Part shown: positions 11,125-21,144 of the stretch, piece after piece
How the letters are laid out: each line of letters starts with the position of its first letter
How positions within the stretch are numbered: position 1 is the first letter of the stretch
Assembly: GCF_902686445.1 (NCBI RefSeq)
Contig: NC_062223.1
Coordinates: 42,192,998 to 42,256,997, forward strand
DNA from: Sciurus carolinensis
Lineage: Eukaryota > Chordata > Mammalia > Rodentia > Sciuridae
Direction of reading: 5' to 3'
Length of the DNA stretch: 64,000 nucleotides
Notes under the pieces: model-generated
What the model saw: only the letters and a program-made list of their open reading frames with translations
The model's database searches: none
Told to the model about the DNA's origin: nothing
Program-made: the position numbers and the translations under genes

Positions 11125-11220
11125 GGGGCTGGGGAGATAGCTCAGTCGGTAGAGTGCTTGCCTTGTAAGCACAAGGCCATGGGTTTGATCCCCAGCACCC
11201 AGAAAAAAAAAAAAAAAAAA
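11125..11220 (+). mobile_element. Young ID-type SINE inserted in the right target duplication of its neighbour
   Basis: Box A tagctcagtcggtagagtgc and box B gggtttgatccccagcacc are well preserved, and the tail is about 20 uninterrupted A. The repeat aagaaatact flanks it at 11115-11124 and 11221-11230. The preserved promoter boxes and clean tail suggest a recent insertion. Confidence 0.92.
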
Positions 11221-11237
11221 AAGAAATACTAGCTTAT

Positions 11238-11330
11238 TTTCTGCCTTGAATGTTCATAGATTTCCCCAGATATTTCGACAGACATTCATTGATAATAAAA
11301 AAAAGAAAACCACGACATAATTCTATGTGA
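11238..11330. other. Short single-copy gap
   Basis: Nothing recognised. Confidence 0.5.
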
Positions 11331-11515
11331 CTAGGTATGAGAAAGGCTATTATTTACACCTTTCTCTGGCTCTCTGGACATTTGCATTAGAGCTGGAGGG
11401 GTCAGGGAAGACTTTATGAGGGGGTAAGAGTCCAAGCCAGGCCTGGAGGACAGGCATTTGAGACGTGGAAGGTGTGCCTGGCAGGGGACTGGTATGAGGC
11501 AAGAAGAGTGCATTT
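11331..11515 (-). mobile_element. L2 LINE fragment, antisense
   Basis: gtcagggaagactttatgag at 11401 and the following ggcatttgagacgtggaagg / gcctggcaggg order match the antisense of the L2 3' region. Non-coding remnant. Confidence 0.5.
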
Positions 11516-11599
11516 TCCTAGGTTAATAAATAAACCCATTTGACTTAAAGGGAACCTCTTCAGAGAATACAAGAGTAGTACAAAGGAAAAAAAAATAAC

Positions 11600-11795
11600 G
11601 TATTTAGCCTTTACTTTGTGTTTACTAAGCCTGTTGCTGTATTATCTCACTCTAATCCTTCTAACAGTCTCATAAGGAAGATTCTAGAATTATCCTGAAT
11701 AGATGAGGTAATGGAAAAACACAGATGTGTAACCTGCCAACACGTACATAGGAGAGTCCGGATTTAAAATCCAGTCACTCCAGAGCTCGATGCTT
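11600..11795 (-). mobile_element. MIR SINE, antisense
   Basis: Antisense MIR order: actttgtgtttactaagcc, attatctcactctaatcc, tgaatagatgaggtaatgg, aacctgccaacacgtacata, and tttaaaatccagtcactcc. Almost full length but diverged. Confidence 0.7.
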
Positions 11796-11935
11796 GTGAG
11801 GTGAATTGGAGAAGTAGGCAGGATAAGAACTCTTAAGTCCTTGACACCTCAGGTCTGTTTGTCTTCTGTTACTGCATACTGCATAACAAATTACCACAGA
11901 TTTAGGGACTTACGACAACACCCACTGTTTAAGTC

Positions 11936-12178
11936 AGCTTTTTTGCTTCTGTGACTAAAGGTTCTGACCAGCACAATTGTAGAGGAGAAAAGGTTTATTT
12001 GAGGGCTCACGGTTTCAGAGGCTTTAGTCCATGGACAGCAGGCTCCATTCCTTGGGGCTTGAGGTGAGGCTGAACATCATGGCAGAGTGTGTGGTGGAGG
12101 GAAGCAGCTCAGGAGATCAGGAAGCAGAGCAGAGCTCACACATAGCTTTTGGAGGACACCTCACATCCAAACCATAAA
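11936..12178 (-). mobile_element. MaLR-like LTR, antisense, internally deleted
   Basis: Same family as 5966-6356: ggctcacggtttcagaggct at 12005, ccatggacagcaggctcc at 12030, and the end ttttggaggacacctcacatc. The copy is about 245 bp against 391 bp, because the stretch between gcagagcagagctcacaca and the terminal block is missing (about 150 bp). Confidence 0.75.
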
Positions 12179-12239
12179 AAACACGTATTATGTTTCGTAG
12201 GTCAGAAGTCCAGATGGATGCACCTGGGTTGTTTGTCCT

Positions 12240-12476
12240 TCTACTTCCCCTTCCCACCCTCCTCCTTCTCCTCCTCCTTTTGGTATTGGGGATTGATCCC
12301 AGGGGTGTTTTATCACTGAGGCACATCCCCAACACTTTTGATTTTTTATTTCGAGAGGATCTCATCAAGTTGCCTAGGGTCTCGCTCACTTGCTGAGGCT
12401 GTCCTCAAACTTGCCATCCTCCTGCCTCAGCCTCCCAAGTCGCTAGGACGACAGGAGCACACCGCTACACCTGACT
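12240..12476 (-). mobile_element. MEN-type SINE, antisense
   Basis: Starts in a pyrimidine-rich stretch (antisense tail, expanded to CTCCTTCTC units) followed by ttggtattggggattgatcc (ID-half box B) and gtgttttatcactgaggcac. The B1-like half then follows, with ctgcctcagcctcccaag at 12422 and acaggagcacaccgctacac. Moderately old. Confidence 0.8.
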
Positions 12477-12640
12477 TTACCTGGGTTTCTCTCGAGGATC
12501 TCGCAGGCTAAAATGAGATGTCGACCAGACTGGGTTCTTATCTGGAGTCTGGAGGAAAATTAGCTTGCTCGTTCTTTGTGGGCATAGACCCTAGATTTCT
12601 TTGCCGACTGTTGTTAAATCCTCTCCATGCATCTAATTTC

Positions 12641-13079
12641 TGAATTCCTCTGCTACCAGCTGAAGAAATCTCTCTACCTATGAAGTTTCTCGATGGAGAC
12701 CACCTGGACACTTACCCTTTTGCTGTATAACATAAGGGGGGCAGTGACAGCTCAGCCTGTGGACAGGTCTTGTCACACTGAAGAGGAGCGGATTACACAA
12801 GGAGGAGTGCGACCAGCTCATTCCTAAAATTCTATCCCCTGCCACTGCTCTTGTCTTGGCAAAGAAGAATTGCTGGGGTTTTTATAAAGGGATGTGCCTT
12901 ACTGAGTGGTGTGTTTTGGAGGGATCGTTGGGCATTAGTGTAGAGTAGGGTCTGAGACGAGGAAGGAGTGAACGCGTAGAGCCAGAGAGCAGGGCAGGAT
13001 TCGGGACCGGGTGGGCTCGTAGGAGAAGCCAGACGGGAAAGAAATTAAGAAGAGAGACTTACTGGGGCCTGGTGATTCA
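12641..13079. other. Single-copy DNA, no gene
   Basis: No repeat or supported frame; nothing to call. Confidence 0.5.
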
Positions 13080-13255
13080 CTCCACAGGACTCTTGACCTT
13101 TTGGAACACTTTCCATCCAGTATTTCATCTGATCCTCATCACACACCTGTGAGGCAGAAGTCATTATTCTCTCCATTTGACAAGTGAGGAAACTGGCAAG
13201 TCCCTGAACATCTGTTCCTCAAAGGTCACACTCTGGAGCCATGGCCCAGGCCACT
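13080..13255 (-). mobile_element. MIR SINE, antisense
   Basis: tccagtatttcatctgatcc at 13117, tcctcatcacacacctgtgagg, ttattctctccatttgacaag, then gaggaaactggcaagtccc. Core and flanks of MIR in antisense. Confidence 0.65.
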
Positions 13256-13499
13256 GGATGCTCCCCGCTCTTCCTGGAGCTCAGGAAAAAGGACACTGCA
13301 CAGGATAGATTTATGGCCTTATTGTCACCGGCCGCCACCCTTGTTTCTGCTGTCCACCCTCGCCAGGTCCATGGGAAGTTAGGTCCTTCCCAAGTGAACC
13401 TGCTGGGGATCTGATTGACAGGCGCACTGAGGAGGAGTGGGGAGGGGCAAGTTTCCCTCCCATTTCTGAACCTGCATACAGAGGGAGGTGTGCAGATCG
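13256..13499. other. GC-rich single-copy DNA, no gene
   Basis: Few CpG, so not a CpG island. Nothing else recognised. Confidence 0.45.
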
Positions 13500-13646
13500 G
13501 AAAGGGAGGGAGGAAGGAGAGAGGGCAGTGAGGTCCTCATAAGGTGGGGAGGACAGCAGACAGGTTTTTTTTTTTAATTATCACACTGAAAAGGAAATGG
13601 AAAGGGTGAGAGAGGTTGGAGGAGGTGGGAGGAGGAAGAGGCGTGG
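13500..13646. repeat. Purine-rich (GGAA/GGAG) low-complexity DNA
   Basis: aaagggagggaggaaggag at 13501 and ggaggaggtgggaggaggaag at 13618, separated by a T11 run. Low complexity; the antisense 90-codon frame here is an artefact of it. Confidence 0.7.
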
Positions 13647-14344
13647 AGCAGCCCGCTGACATCTGGGACTCGGGTGATCCCGGTCTATAGAAGAAAATGA
13701 GACTCTGCAGAGATGCAAGAAGGAAACAGTCACTCCTACATCCACAGGGCAGAAATGGCTGCACTTGAGATTTAGAAACAAAGTTTCCAGATTTTACCTG
13801 TGAATACATGCGTCTTATAGCAAGTACCTACTGTAACAGAATCTGCTTTTGTGACTGACCAATTCTGATGACAACTGTCAGGAATGAGCCCCACTGCCAG
13901 TTTGTGGCCACCTCTCCCAGCAAATTCCTGCAGGGGCTATTTCTTGCTAGTCAGGCAGCTAGCAAGCCCAGGAGGGCTCCTCTCTGTCCAAGGAAGTGAT
14001 CCACAGCCTGCCTCAGGCTGCCTATTCTTCAGAAACAGAGTTTTCAGGGGGAAAAAAAGAAGAAAAAAAAAAAATCACTCCATTAAGAAATCTAGCCCAG
14101 TAATCTCAGCTCTCAGACGCTTGCTTTCTCTCCAGCCTGCCTGAATAGGGGAAAAGCAGAAAGGAGAATTTAAAGTGACATGTATTGATTGGCTTGGCTC
14201 ACCAAAAGAAGGTCCTTTTACTAGCTTTTCCAATTATAATTTATTCAATAGTGAAAAAGTAACTCAATTTGAGAGGGACACCCTTAGGAGTTGTTTTTTT
14301 TTTTTCTTTAATCACATGAATTATATCATTATTATGGTTCACTT
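13647..14344. other. Single-copy DNA, no gene recognised
   Basis: About 700 bp with two homopolymer runs (A-rich at 14052-14075, T at 14294-14305). The AT-rich 14160-14280 part could be a conserved element but has no direct evidence. Confidence 0.4.
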
Positions 14345-14425
14345 GTCATCCTCTGGAAGCTGCCAGGCAAAGCACAGTTCTTGGCACCTAGGAAGCAATC
14401 AGCAAAGGTGGTGGAATTAATGAGT
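14345..14425 (+). mobile_element. L2/MIR 3'-end fragment, sense
   Basis: aaagcacagttcttggcacc at 14369 then taggaagcaatcagcaaagg resembles the cagtgcctggcacatagtagg...caataaatg 3' end. Short and diverged. Confidence 0.45.
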
Positions 14426-14539
14426 GTAACTGGCAGGGAAGTTCGAATTCCATGTAGTAGGAAATGAGCTGACGATGTAAGGCTTATCCCCTTCAGTCGG
14501 TTCTAAGAAGCTCACAGCGTTTAGACTGAGCCAGCCCTG

Positions 14540-14690
14540 GGGTCCATAACTGCTCCTTTTAGCTCTGTGACTCCTCCGCATCTCTGGCCCCTGGTTTCCC
14601 TGTCAAAGGGACGGGCCCACCTTTTGCACGTTCATTCTGAGGATTCAAATAAATGGTCTCTTTCGAGTGCATCAGCAATGCCCTTGGAGA
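14540..14690 (+). mobile_element. MIR SINE, sense
   Basis: agctctgtgactcctccgc at 14560, ctggtttccctgtcaaagg, ctgaggattcaaataaatgg at 14637, then the 3' part. MIR order is kept, at high divergence. Confidence 0.5.
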
Positions 14691-15097
14691 GTGGTGTCCC
14701 CCCCAGATCTTATTTTGCTGAAGGTTGATGTTGATTTCCCAAAAGAAAGACAATCACGTTTGAGTCCATTAACATAATAATTGAATTTTTTAAAAAAATG
14801 GTTGGGTCCCTCAACCTCCCATTGCCTCCTTGCCTGCAATTCCAGCCGCTGCCACTAGGGCCAGGGCCCACTTCCTGATTCATTCACCCCCACCTTTTCC
14901 GTTTCTGCACATGGTAGATAGGAGTCAGGGAGGTCTCCAGGGCTTCCTTATTAGGGCCCTAATTACATGCACGAGGGCTCCACCCTTATGACCTAGTCAC
15001 CCACCGAAAGCCCTGTTAGTAACCTTGGGTTCTTGGATCCAGAGTTGTAGAAATGAATGCTGGACCTGGAAAGAACTTAAACCCAGGCAGGCCGGCG
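14691..15097. other. No gene; possible MaLR scrap near the end
   Basis: agggctccacccttatgacc at 14973 with ctagtcaccc resembles a short antisense MaLR LTR block, but too little remains for a call. Confidence 0.35.
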
Positions 15098-15227
15098 GGA
15101 ACTCGGCTTCTTTTTTTTTTTTTTTTTTTTTTTTTGGGGTGCTGGGGATCGAACCCAGGGCCTTGTGCTTATAAGGCAAGCACTCTACCGACTGAGCTAT
15201 CTCCCCAGCCCCGGAACTCGGCTTCTT
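15098..15227 (-). mobile_element. Young ID-type SINE, antisense, with 15-bp target duplication
   Basis: T30 run (antisense A tail), ctggggatcgaacccagggc (box B), actctaccgactgagctatc (box A), ccccagcccc. Perfect direct repeats ggaactcggcttctt lie at 15098-15112 and 15213-15227. Intact boxes, a CpG-bearing box B and a long pure tail mark a recent copy. Confidence 0.95.
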
Positions 15228-15310
15228 GATGTCACAGGTGGGATTTGAGCAGAGGCTGCCTCTCCCTCACACCTCTTCATGCTCACACCTCTTGTTACTA
15301 TCTTGTGTCT

Positions 15311-15324
15311 CCACGAGGGGGCGT
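15311..15324 (+). promoter_or_regulatory. CTCF-like site
   Basis: ccacgagggggcgt matches 12 of 14 positions of the known CTCF core CCASYAGRKGGCRS. It lies in single-copy DNA directly right of the young ID copy. Occupancy cannot be judged from sequence. Confidence 0.4.
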
Positions 15325-15547
15325 GCCTTTTACTATGCTAATGAGGTGAAGGTAACTGGGGTTACTTTGTTATTACTTTGGGGTTTCCCCTCACCACCTG
15401 GAGTTGCTCCTTATCATCTGGGAAAATCTGTGGTATTGTTTTCAGAATGGTGCAGACCCCGCCTTGTCTGGTTGGAGCTGGCAGTTCTGCTGACCACATA
15501 GTCTCCCAAGGCTGAGCTGGCTTTCCCAGCTCCTTCTCCTGGCTAGT

Positions 15548-15595
15548 TATCTCATTCCAATAGATAACCAGTTATCTCATTCCGGTAGATTCCTT
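15548..15595. repeat. Two-unit tandem duplication
   Basis: gttatctcattccaatagat and gttatctcattccggtagat are consecutive copies with a 25-base period, differing at two positions in the shared core. Confidence 0.85.
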
Positions 15596-15927
15596 TAAGA
15601 CTAGTTCACCTTTTAACTCCTAGTTTTCTGGTATGACTATTAACCACATAAGACTGAGAGCTAGTTTGGCTTTCTTATTTCCTTGGGGGGTGTTTATCCC
15701 TAAGGGAGCTTGTTTTTTATGGGGTTTCCTGGGATGATGGAGTATCTCAGTGATATCATGATATGAACCCTCTCTTTCTACATTGCCACCTTAGAGTATT
15801 GGCTAGCTGTCCCAGTATAAGATGACCACGGTGTCTCCAAGCATTACATTCTTGTTCTAAGCAGGTAAAGGGCAAGAGGAAAAAAGAATATAAGTTTATG
15901 CCAGTAGACCTGTTTCAATTTATAAGG

Positions 15928-16339
15928 TGTTATGGTTTAGATGTGGTGTCCCTCAAAAATTCACATGCACGGAGTTTTGAAGGAGAAATGACTGGGTTGT
16001 GAGAGTCTCAACCCAATCAGTGGGATTAACTGAGTGGTAACTGAAGTGGTGGGCTGTGGCCGGGAGAGTTGGGAATTGGGGAGTGTCTTTGGGGTATATA
16101 TTTTATATCTGGACAGTAGAGACTCTCTCTCCCTCTTTGCTTCCTGATGATGTGAGCTGCTTCCCTCTGCCACACTCTTCTGTCATGATGTTCTGCCTTA
16201 CCTCAAGCCCCAAGGAATGGAGCTGGCCTTCTATGGACTAAGACCTCTGAAACCGTAAGCCCCTCAAATAAACCTTTCCTCCTCTATAATTGTGCTGGTC
16301 AGATCATTTAGTCATAGCAGCAAAAAACTGACTAAAACC
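15928..16339 (+). mobile_element. MaLR-like LTR, sense, sciurid-type family
   Basis: The best-kept copy of this family in the window, about 412 bp: tgttatggtttagatgtgg start, tggggtatatattttatatc at 16090 (TATA-like), ttctgccttacctcaagccc at 16190, aataaacctttcctcctc at 16267 (AATAAA) and ctgactaaaacc end. A TATA-like box some 180 bp before an AATAAA fits an LTR with U3 and R. Confidence 0.82.
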
Positions 16340-17904
16340 TAAGGGAAGCAAGGGCTTCCCTGAAGACTTATGCTTAGGGTTCATTAGCCAGAACTGTGCT
16401 CCATGGCTACTCAACTGGAAGATGGCTAGGAGTCTGTATGGGAGTTGGGGAATCTAACCCATGGTGTTGGCTGCAAAAACCTAACATAAGTTCCTGAAGT
16501 TCTAAGCGAGCAGCCTTGGGCCCTCTTACAATGGGAGCTCTGGCCAGACAGTTGTTCTCATGGTTTACAAAGAGGTTGTCCACCTGGGAGAATATTTCCC
16601 ATATGATCCTCTGGAACTATAAATTCCATTAAAATACGAATATTTGCTTGACCTCAGGTGGATCTTCAGGAGCTAGTTCAGGACTTGGTAGATTATAGGT
16701 TCACCACAAACATTTGTGATTGAACTAATTTCCTATCCATGTGTTTGGACCTCAATGGCCTGGGACATTCAGGGAATGTCATTTGGATAACTGAATTTTC
16801 TGGCAGCCTAAGGTACGACAGAAAAGTTTATGATTTCAAATGAATTCCAACAACACTGCTGGAGTGGCTTCTATATCCTAGTCTCTGAGGTGAAAAAACA
16901 TGATAACCATGAGTGTCATGGCCAGGATCCCACAGGGAAGAGATGACAAGCTGAGGGTAATTGAGGAACATGGACCATTTATGAAAGTGTGGGAGGGGGA
17001 AGGGCAATGAATAAGTGTGGTAAGTTCTCCTGGGACCAGCAGTACTGGAGAGTTGTTTCCACCAAAAGAAAAGTCTATAGCTGCCTCTGGGAGGCAGCTG
17101 AAGCGGAGTGGGGATCTAGGAGTGGGCTGCTTGATGGGAACCGTGGTCTTCCATAGCACAGCCACTGACTGGGCCGCAGGCATGGAGGTCGCTGGGGGAG
17201 TAACCCCTCCCCTCTCTCTTTCCTTCTTCTGCTGATCACCTATTGGTGCATTTCATTCACTGCACCCTACTGGAAACCACAGGGGAAGTGTCTCGGCCGT
17301 GCAGGCCACTGAGATCAGACTCCAGTGCACGAAGCAGGGGGAGAAGAGTGTGTCAAGCTGTGATTTATAATAAGAGATTCATGTTTGGTCTTGGTCCCCC
17401 TGCAAAAGCCCTCAGAATTTCCTACATGATATGAGTGATAAAGGTGAATGATAATAAGTCCTGTTCAAGCGCACCTGAGTGTATGTTGATAGGTGACTTT
17501 TGAAAAGTCCCTAGGGATGGGAGATGGTTGCCACGTCATTAGAGGTTCCGCTTTCAGCCTTACCCATTGACCCCCAAAAGGGAGAGGGACTGGAGATTAA
17601 CTTGGTCATCGATGTGCCTACCTAGTGTAACCTCCAAAGAAGCAAGGTTCAGCAGCACAGGTGACAGCCTGGACTTGCACCTGGCTCTGAAGTGGGATTG
17701 AACCCTAGATCTGTGGGACTGATGTCCCCTGCAGGTGGACAGTGTCAGAATAGACTTAAATTGTAGGAGACCAGTCATGCCCACCAAGAAGTGAATCGCC
17801 TGGTAAGGGACAGCCTTCTCCCCACTACACTTGGTCATAGGTTGTGTGCATTGTGAGCCTCAGGGCTGAGAGCCCGCTGAGGAGGTCCAGGTTATGCTCC
17901 AGGT
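16340..17904. other. Single-copy DNA, no gene recognised
   Basis: About 1.5 kb with no repeat I can support. Frames here (up to about 100 codons at 16878-17183, minus) have no recognisable domain. Confidence 0.45.
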
Positions 17905-18050
17905 AGATAGCATTGTGCCCACTTTCCTAATTTACAACAGAAGCCAGGGTAGATGAGTCATTTGTCTATGTCCTCAGGCTGGTTGGTGGCAAAGCCAGGA
18001 TGACAGCTCAGATTGTCTGACTCCCATTCCAGGGCTCGTCCCTTGTCCCA
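17905..18050 (-). mobile_element. MIR SINE fragment, antisense
   Basis: ttcctaatttacaacagaag, gatgagtcatttgtctatgt, then ttggtggcaaagccaggatg and ctgactcccattccagggc match the antisense 5' half of MIR. Confidence 0.55.
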
Positions 18051-18289
18051 TGTACCTCCTACACAGCCTTCTAGGAAGAGAGCTGCTCATTCCTACAGCT
18101 TCTGGACTCTTCTTGGGTCACCGAGACCAGGGTGGAAAAACTGCTTTTCAGGGTGGCAGAATGAATTCTGCAAAGCACAGGATTGAAAGCTGGCCACGGG
18201 GGATGGGGATTTCTGTTTAAACCTTTTTAGGGTGAAAAGACAACATCGTTGGCAGTCAGCAGGCTGGGTTTGGAGAGGGTCTCCTCACT
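18051..18289. other. Nothing recognised
   Basis: Short single-copy gap. Confidence 0.5.
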
Positions 18290-18515
18290 AGGTAGAATTT
18301 ATTGAGCCTCTGCTGTGTGCCAGGCACTGTGTTACTTAATAATGCCTGGTGCACAGCATTATATACATCATTACTAACTCTCCAGGAAGCCCATTATTTC
18401 CATTTTACTGGTCTGAAAACGGAAGCGCAGGGAGTTTAAATTACTTGTTAAAGGTAGAAATCGAGTTCAAAGTCAAGACCATATGGCTGCAAAAGTCGAG
18501 CTCTTTCCTTTATTC
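18290..18515 (-). mobile_element. MIR SINE, antisense, near full length
   Basis: tttattgagcctctgctgtg at 18298, tgccaggcactgtgttactt at 18318, ttatttccattttactggtc, gaaaacggaagcgcagggag, and the 5' end gtcaagaccatatggctgc. A small insertion near 18345 repeats a gcctggtgcacag motif. Confidence 0.7.
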
Positions 18516-19149
18516 TAATGGTTGCTCTTGGGAAATCCAAAATCTGATTTTGACCCACTTGGACCTCAAGAAAAAAAAAAAAAAAGAGTTAAATCAGTGG
18601 CTAACATCATAAAATTATATAATTGCACATACAAATCTAGATATCTGACTTGTATTGAAAAATTGAAAGTTGGAAGCCCTCGGCCTATATTCTTATACAG
18701 CCACCGTTTCCTGAGACTGAGTGGCAGCTGATCCCTTTAGATGGGAGATTTGCTCATTTTTGCCACAGTCCCCACTGCTCCCCATTGTACCCAATACTGA
18801 GGTTGAGAATCAGTTGCCATTTCTTGCCCTGCCTGGACTGTTGCTTCTTTTATACTCAGTTCACTCCACTTATTTATGTTGCCTGCTTGGTTATAGGAGG
18901 CACCTGCCCTGTGTCTCCAACAGGCCTCCTTCATTAATGGTGCAAGATGATCTATTGGAGTGAGAGAAACAAGTACTGGGCCTTCTGCTGATATGTATGG
19001 CTCCTTCCTTTTTAATGTTTACTTTCTGACATACTGAATATATTAATACGGTACCTATGTCTATAACTTATAAATAAATTATGCATGTACATTGGAGGTG
19101 GTGACTTAAAATCATTTTTCTAGAACTCCGGCAGAATTTGAAGATCATT
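18516..19149. other. Single-copy DNA, no gene
   Basis: Contains an A15 run near 18570. Nothing else recognised. Confidence 0.45.
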
Positions 19150-19276
19150 GCTGCCAGTCCTCACCTTTCTACTAGCTATGAGATGTTATGAAAATCCCTT
19201 GAACTTCCTGAGCCTTGATTTTTTTTTTTTTCCATCTAGAAGATGGAGATATTGTCTACCTAAAAAAAAAAAAAAA
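19150..19276 (+). mobile_element. MIR SINE fragment, sense, with T and A runs
   Basis: ctactagctatgagatgtta, aatcccttgaacttcctgagcc, then T13, ccatctagaagatgg and, 20 bases on, A15. The first blocks are MIR. The two homopolymer runs flank a perfect 6-bp hairpin (ccatct-aga-agatgg). Confidence 0.5.
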
Positions 19277-20319
19277 GTTTCTAAGTTCCAAACACCCAAC
19301 AAACTGTAACGTGCTAGCAATAAAAACAGAAAGCCACCCTGGGAGAGGCCAGTGACTGCAGAATGTGATGGCTGCCCCCTCACATTCATGTGGCTCTGGA
19401 AGGCTCCCTCAGGGCACGGAGTCGTAAAGCCGAGGCTGTGGGCTGACCTGGCCCAACACCCCGCGCAGCAATAGGGATTGATTTTCAGGTTCATTAGTGC
19501 TGTTGCTGCGCTCCTGGGGAAGACATCAGCTGCGCTCATTAAAGAGAAGCAGTGGCCCCGTTTCTGCTCACCTCCTGCTCACCTCCAGCCCATACCTGGT
19601 CTCCTAGGAAGAACATTCCCATTTCCTTCAACCCTACTGGCCTCCTTTGTCCTTGGGTGCATCCTGGCCTGGGAACAGTCAAGATTTAATGGAGATCAAA
19701 CACAGGTGAGGGTGTCAACTGAATGTGTGGCCTACTGTGGTCAGTAAGTCTCTCTCCATCCCAGTGGAAAGGATGACCTTGAGCCCAGGCACCTGGTAAC
19801 TTCTTAAAGGCAGATCGGTCTGAGAATGGGATGGGTCCTTTGGTGCACGCGGGAGATTGAGGCAGACCCTGAATGTTGGCTGACTCTCTGGGAGAGGGTG
19901 CTCTTTCATTCCAATTAACAAGGATGATTTTAAATTACTCAAATCCCCAAGGTTCTGAGAGGTAAAATTAGCCAGGATCACAGCCCAGAAAGGAGTGAGT
20001 GAGGATGACCAAATGTCCTGCTTTATCCAAGATGGAGGCTAAAACTGGGACAGTTGGGGCGAGCAGCGTAGGTTGGGCATCCTAGATGGAGCTGGAGTTC
20101 CTAAACCCTGCAATCTGTCTGCAGAGCCCACATGCTCATGCTTCTCTACAGTTCACGCTGTTGTTTCTCTCTCTGTCTTGGGGTGGGATAGGACAGAGTG
20201 GAGAGGGTGGTCTTCAGTAGCATCTTTGCAAAATGAGATTCCAGTAGGAAGAAAGCCAGAGCTTGTGCAGATCCTAAGAGATTATTTTTAGGGAGCATCT
20301 TTTCATTATGACTTTAGTC
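19277..20319. other. Single-copy DNA, possible conserved element at 19320-19560
   Basis: No gene recognised. The part 19320-19560 is balanced in composition, repeat-free and has CpGs retained (for example gctgttgctgcgctcc at 19498), which is why I suspect constraint. This is inference only. Confidence 0.35.
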
Positions 20320-20480
20320 CAAACTGAAGGTAGATTTTATAGATGAGGAAACCAGTGCTTTGAGAGGCTCAGGAACTTGCTCATTGTCCCCAGTTGAAAG
20401 GGGTAGAGTCTAACTTGACTGCATGACTGCTTGCTTCCAGTGCCTGTACTTTAAAGCACGAGGCAACACCCTCTCTCCAG
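20320..20480 (-). mobile_element. MIR SINE, antisense
   Basis: ttttatagatgaggaaaccag at 20334, gctttgagaggctcaggaac, ttgctcattgtccccagttg, then gactgcatgactgcttgctt. Core and 5' half of MIR. Confidence 0.65.
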
Positions 20481-21144
20481 GTGGACTTTCTTAAAATAGG
20501 AAACATTTTAAATTATTATTTTGTTGTTGTTCTTAAACTCAGGAGTTGCACAGGAGGGTGGTTAGGAGGGTGAATGCTTCATTCAATCCTTCTTGGCCTT
20601 TTGAATATACTTGACTTTTCATTATTGGTTGATTGAGGGTACGGCAGGGAGATGAGGCCAAACTTCAGTGTCTCCTATTTCCAACTTATTAACACCCGAT
20701 CGGGAGAGAAGGTCAAAGCTGTCAAGTGTGATGTGTTTGTGGATTTCAATTATCCACACAGAGCCATCCACTCCCAAGCCAGACTGTCTATAGAAAAATC
20801 AATCCCAGAAGAAAGACAAGGAGAGGAGAGGCTGCTTGAGCCCCGTCAGGCCTTTGTGTGCGGAGTGGGGTGGAGGGATGGAGCTGACACATTCTGGGTT
20901 TAATTTAATGGTGTTACTGATTGTTAAGAAAAGGAATCAGACTTGCAGCACTACCTGTGAACAACACCAAAATTAAATCTTATTTAAAATACATGAGAGA
21001 GACCCACAGTCATTTAAATGGCTTAAAATAGTGTGAAGTCCCACTGACCATAAAATACTACTTTTTTTGGGAGATCCATTTCAAAGACTTTTTTCCGTGG
21101 TCCCGAGAGTTCTCAGAGTTTCAGTTCTCTCCTATCAGTAGAAT
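20481..21144. other. Single-copy DNA, no gene; possible conserved element
   Basis: Repeat-free. The 84-codon frame at 20652-20903 has no recognisable domain and no splice signals I can support. The segment 20650-20830 keeps CpG (cacccgatcgggagag) and may be constrained. Confidence 0.3.

Larger units (their letters stand above)
11850..12640 (-). mobile_element. Ancient MLT-like element split by two later insertions
   Basis: Three pieces join into one antisense element: ctgcataacaaattaccaca...ttacgacaacac (11870-11935), acgtattatgtttcgtaggtcagaagtcc (12182-12210) and ctaaaatgagatgtcgacc...(12509 onward). An LTR occupies 11936-12178 and a MEN-type SINE about 12240-12476. Removing both restores the usual order of an old MaLR-like element (subfamily uncertain). 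Confidence 0.55.
15228..15927. other. Single-copy DNA with a CTCF-like site and a small tandem duplication
   Basis: No gene recognised. Separate entries give the CTCF-like site and the duplication. Confidence 0.5.

Noticed and set aside
12117..12389. 90-codon arginine-rich minus frame
   Set aside because: It is the antisense reading of a SINE tail expanded to CTCCTT units.
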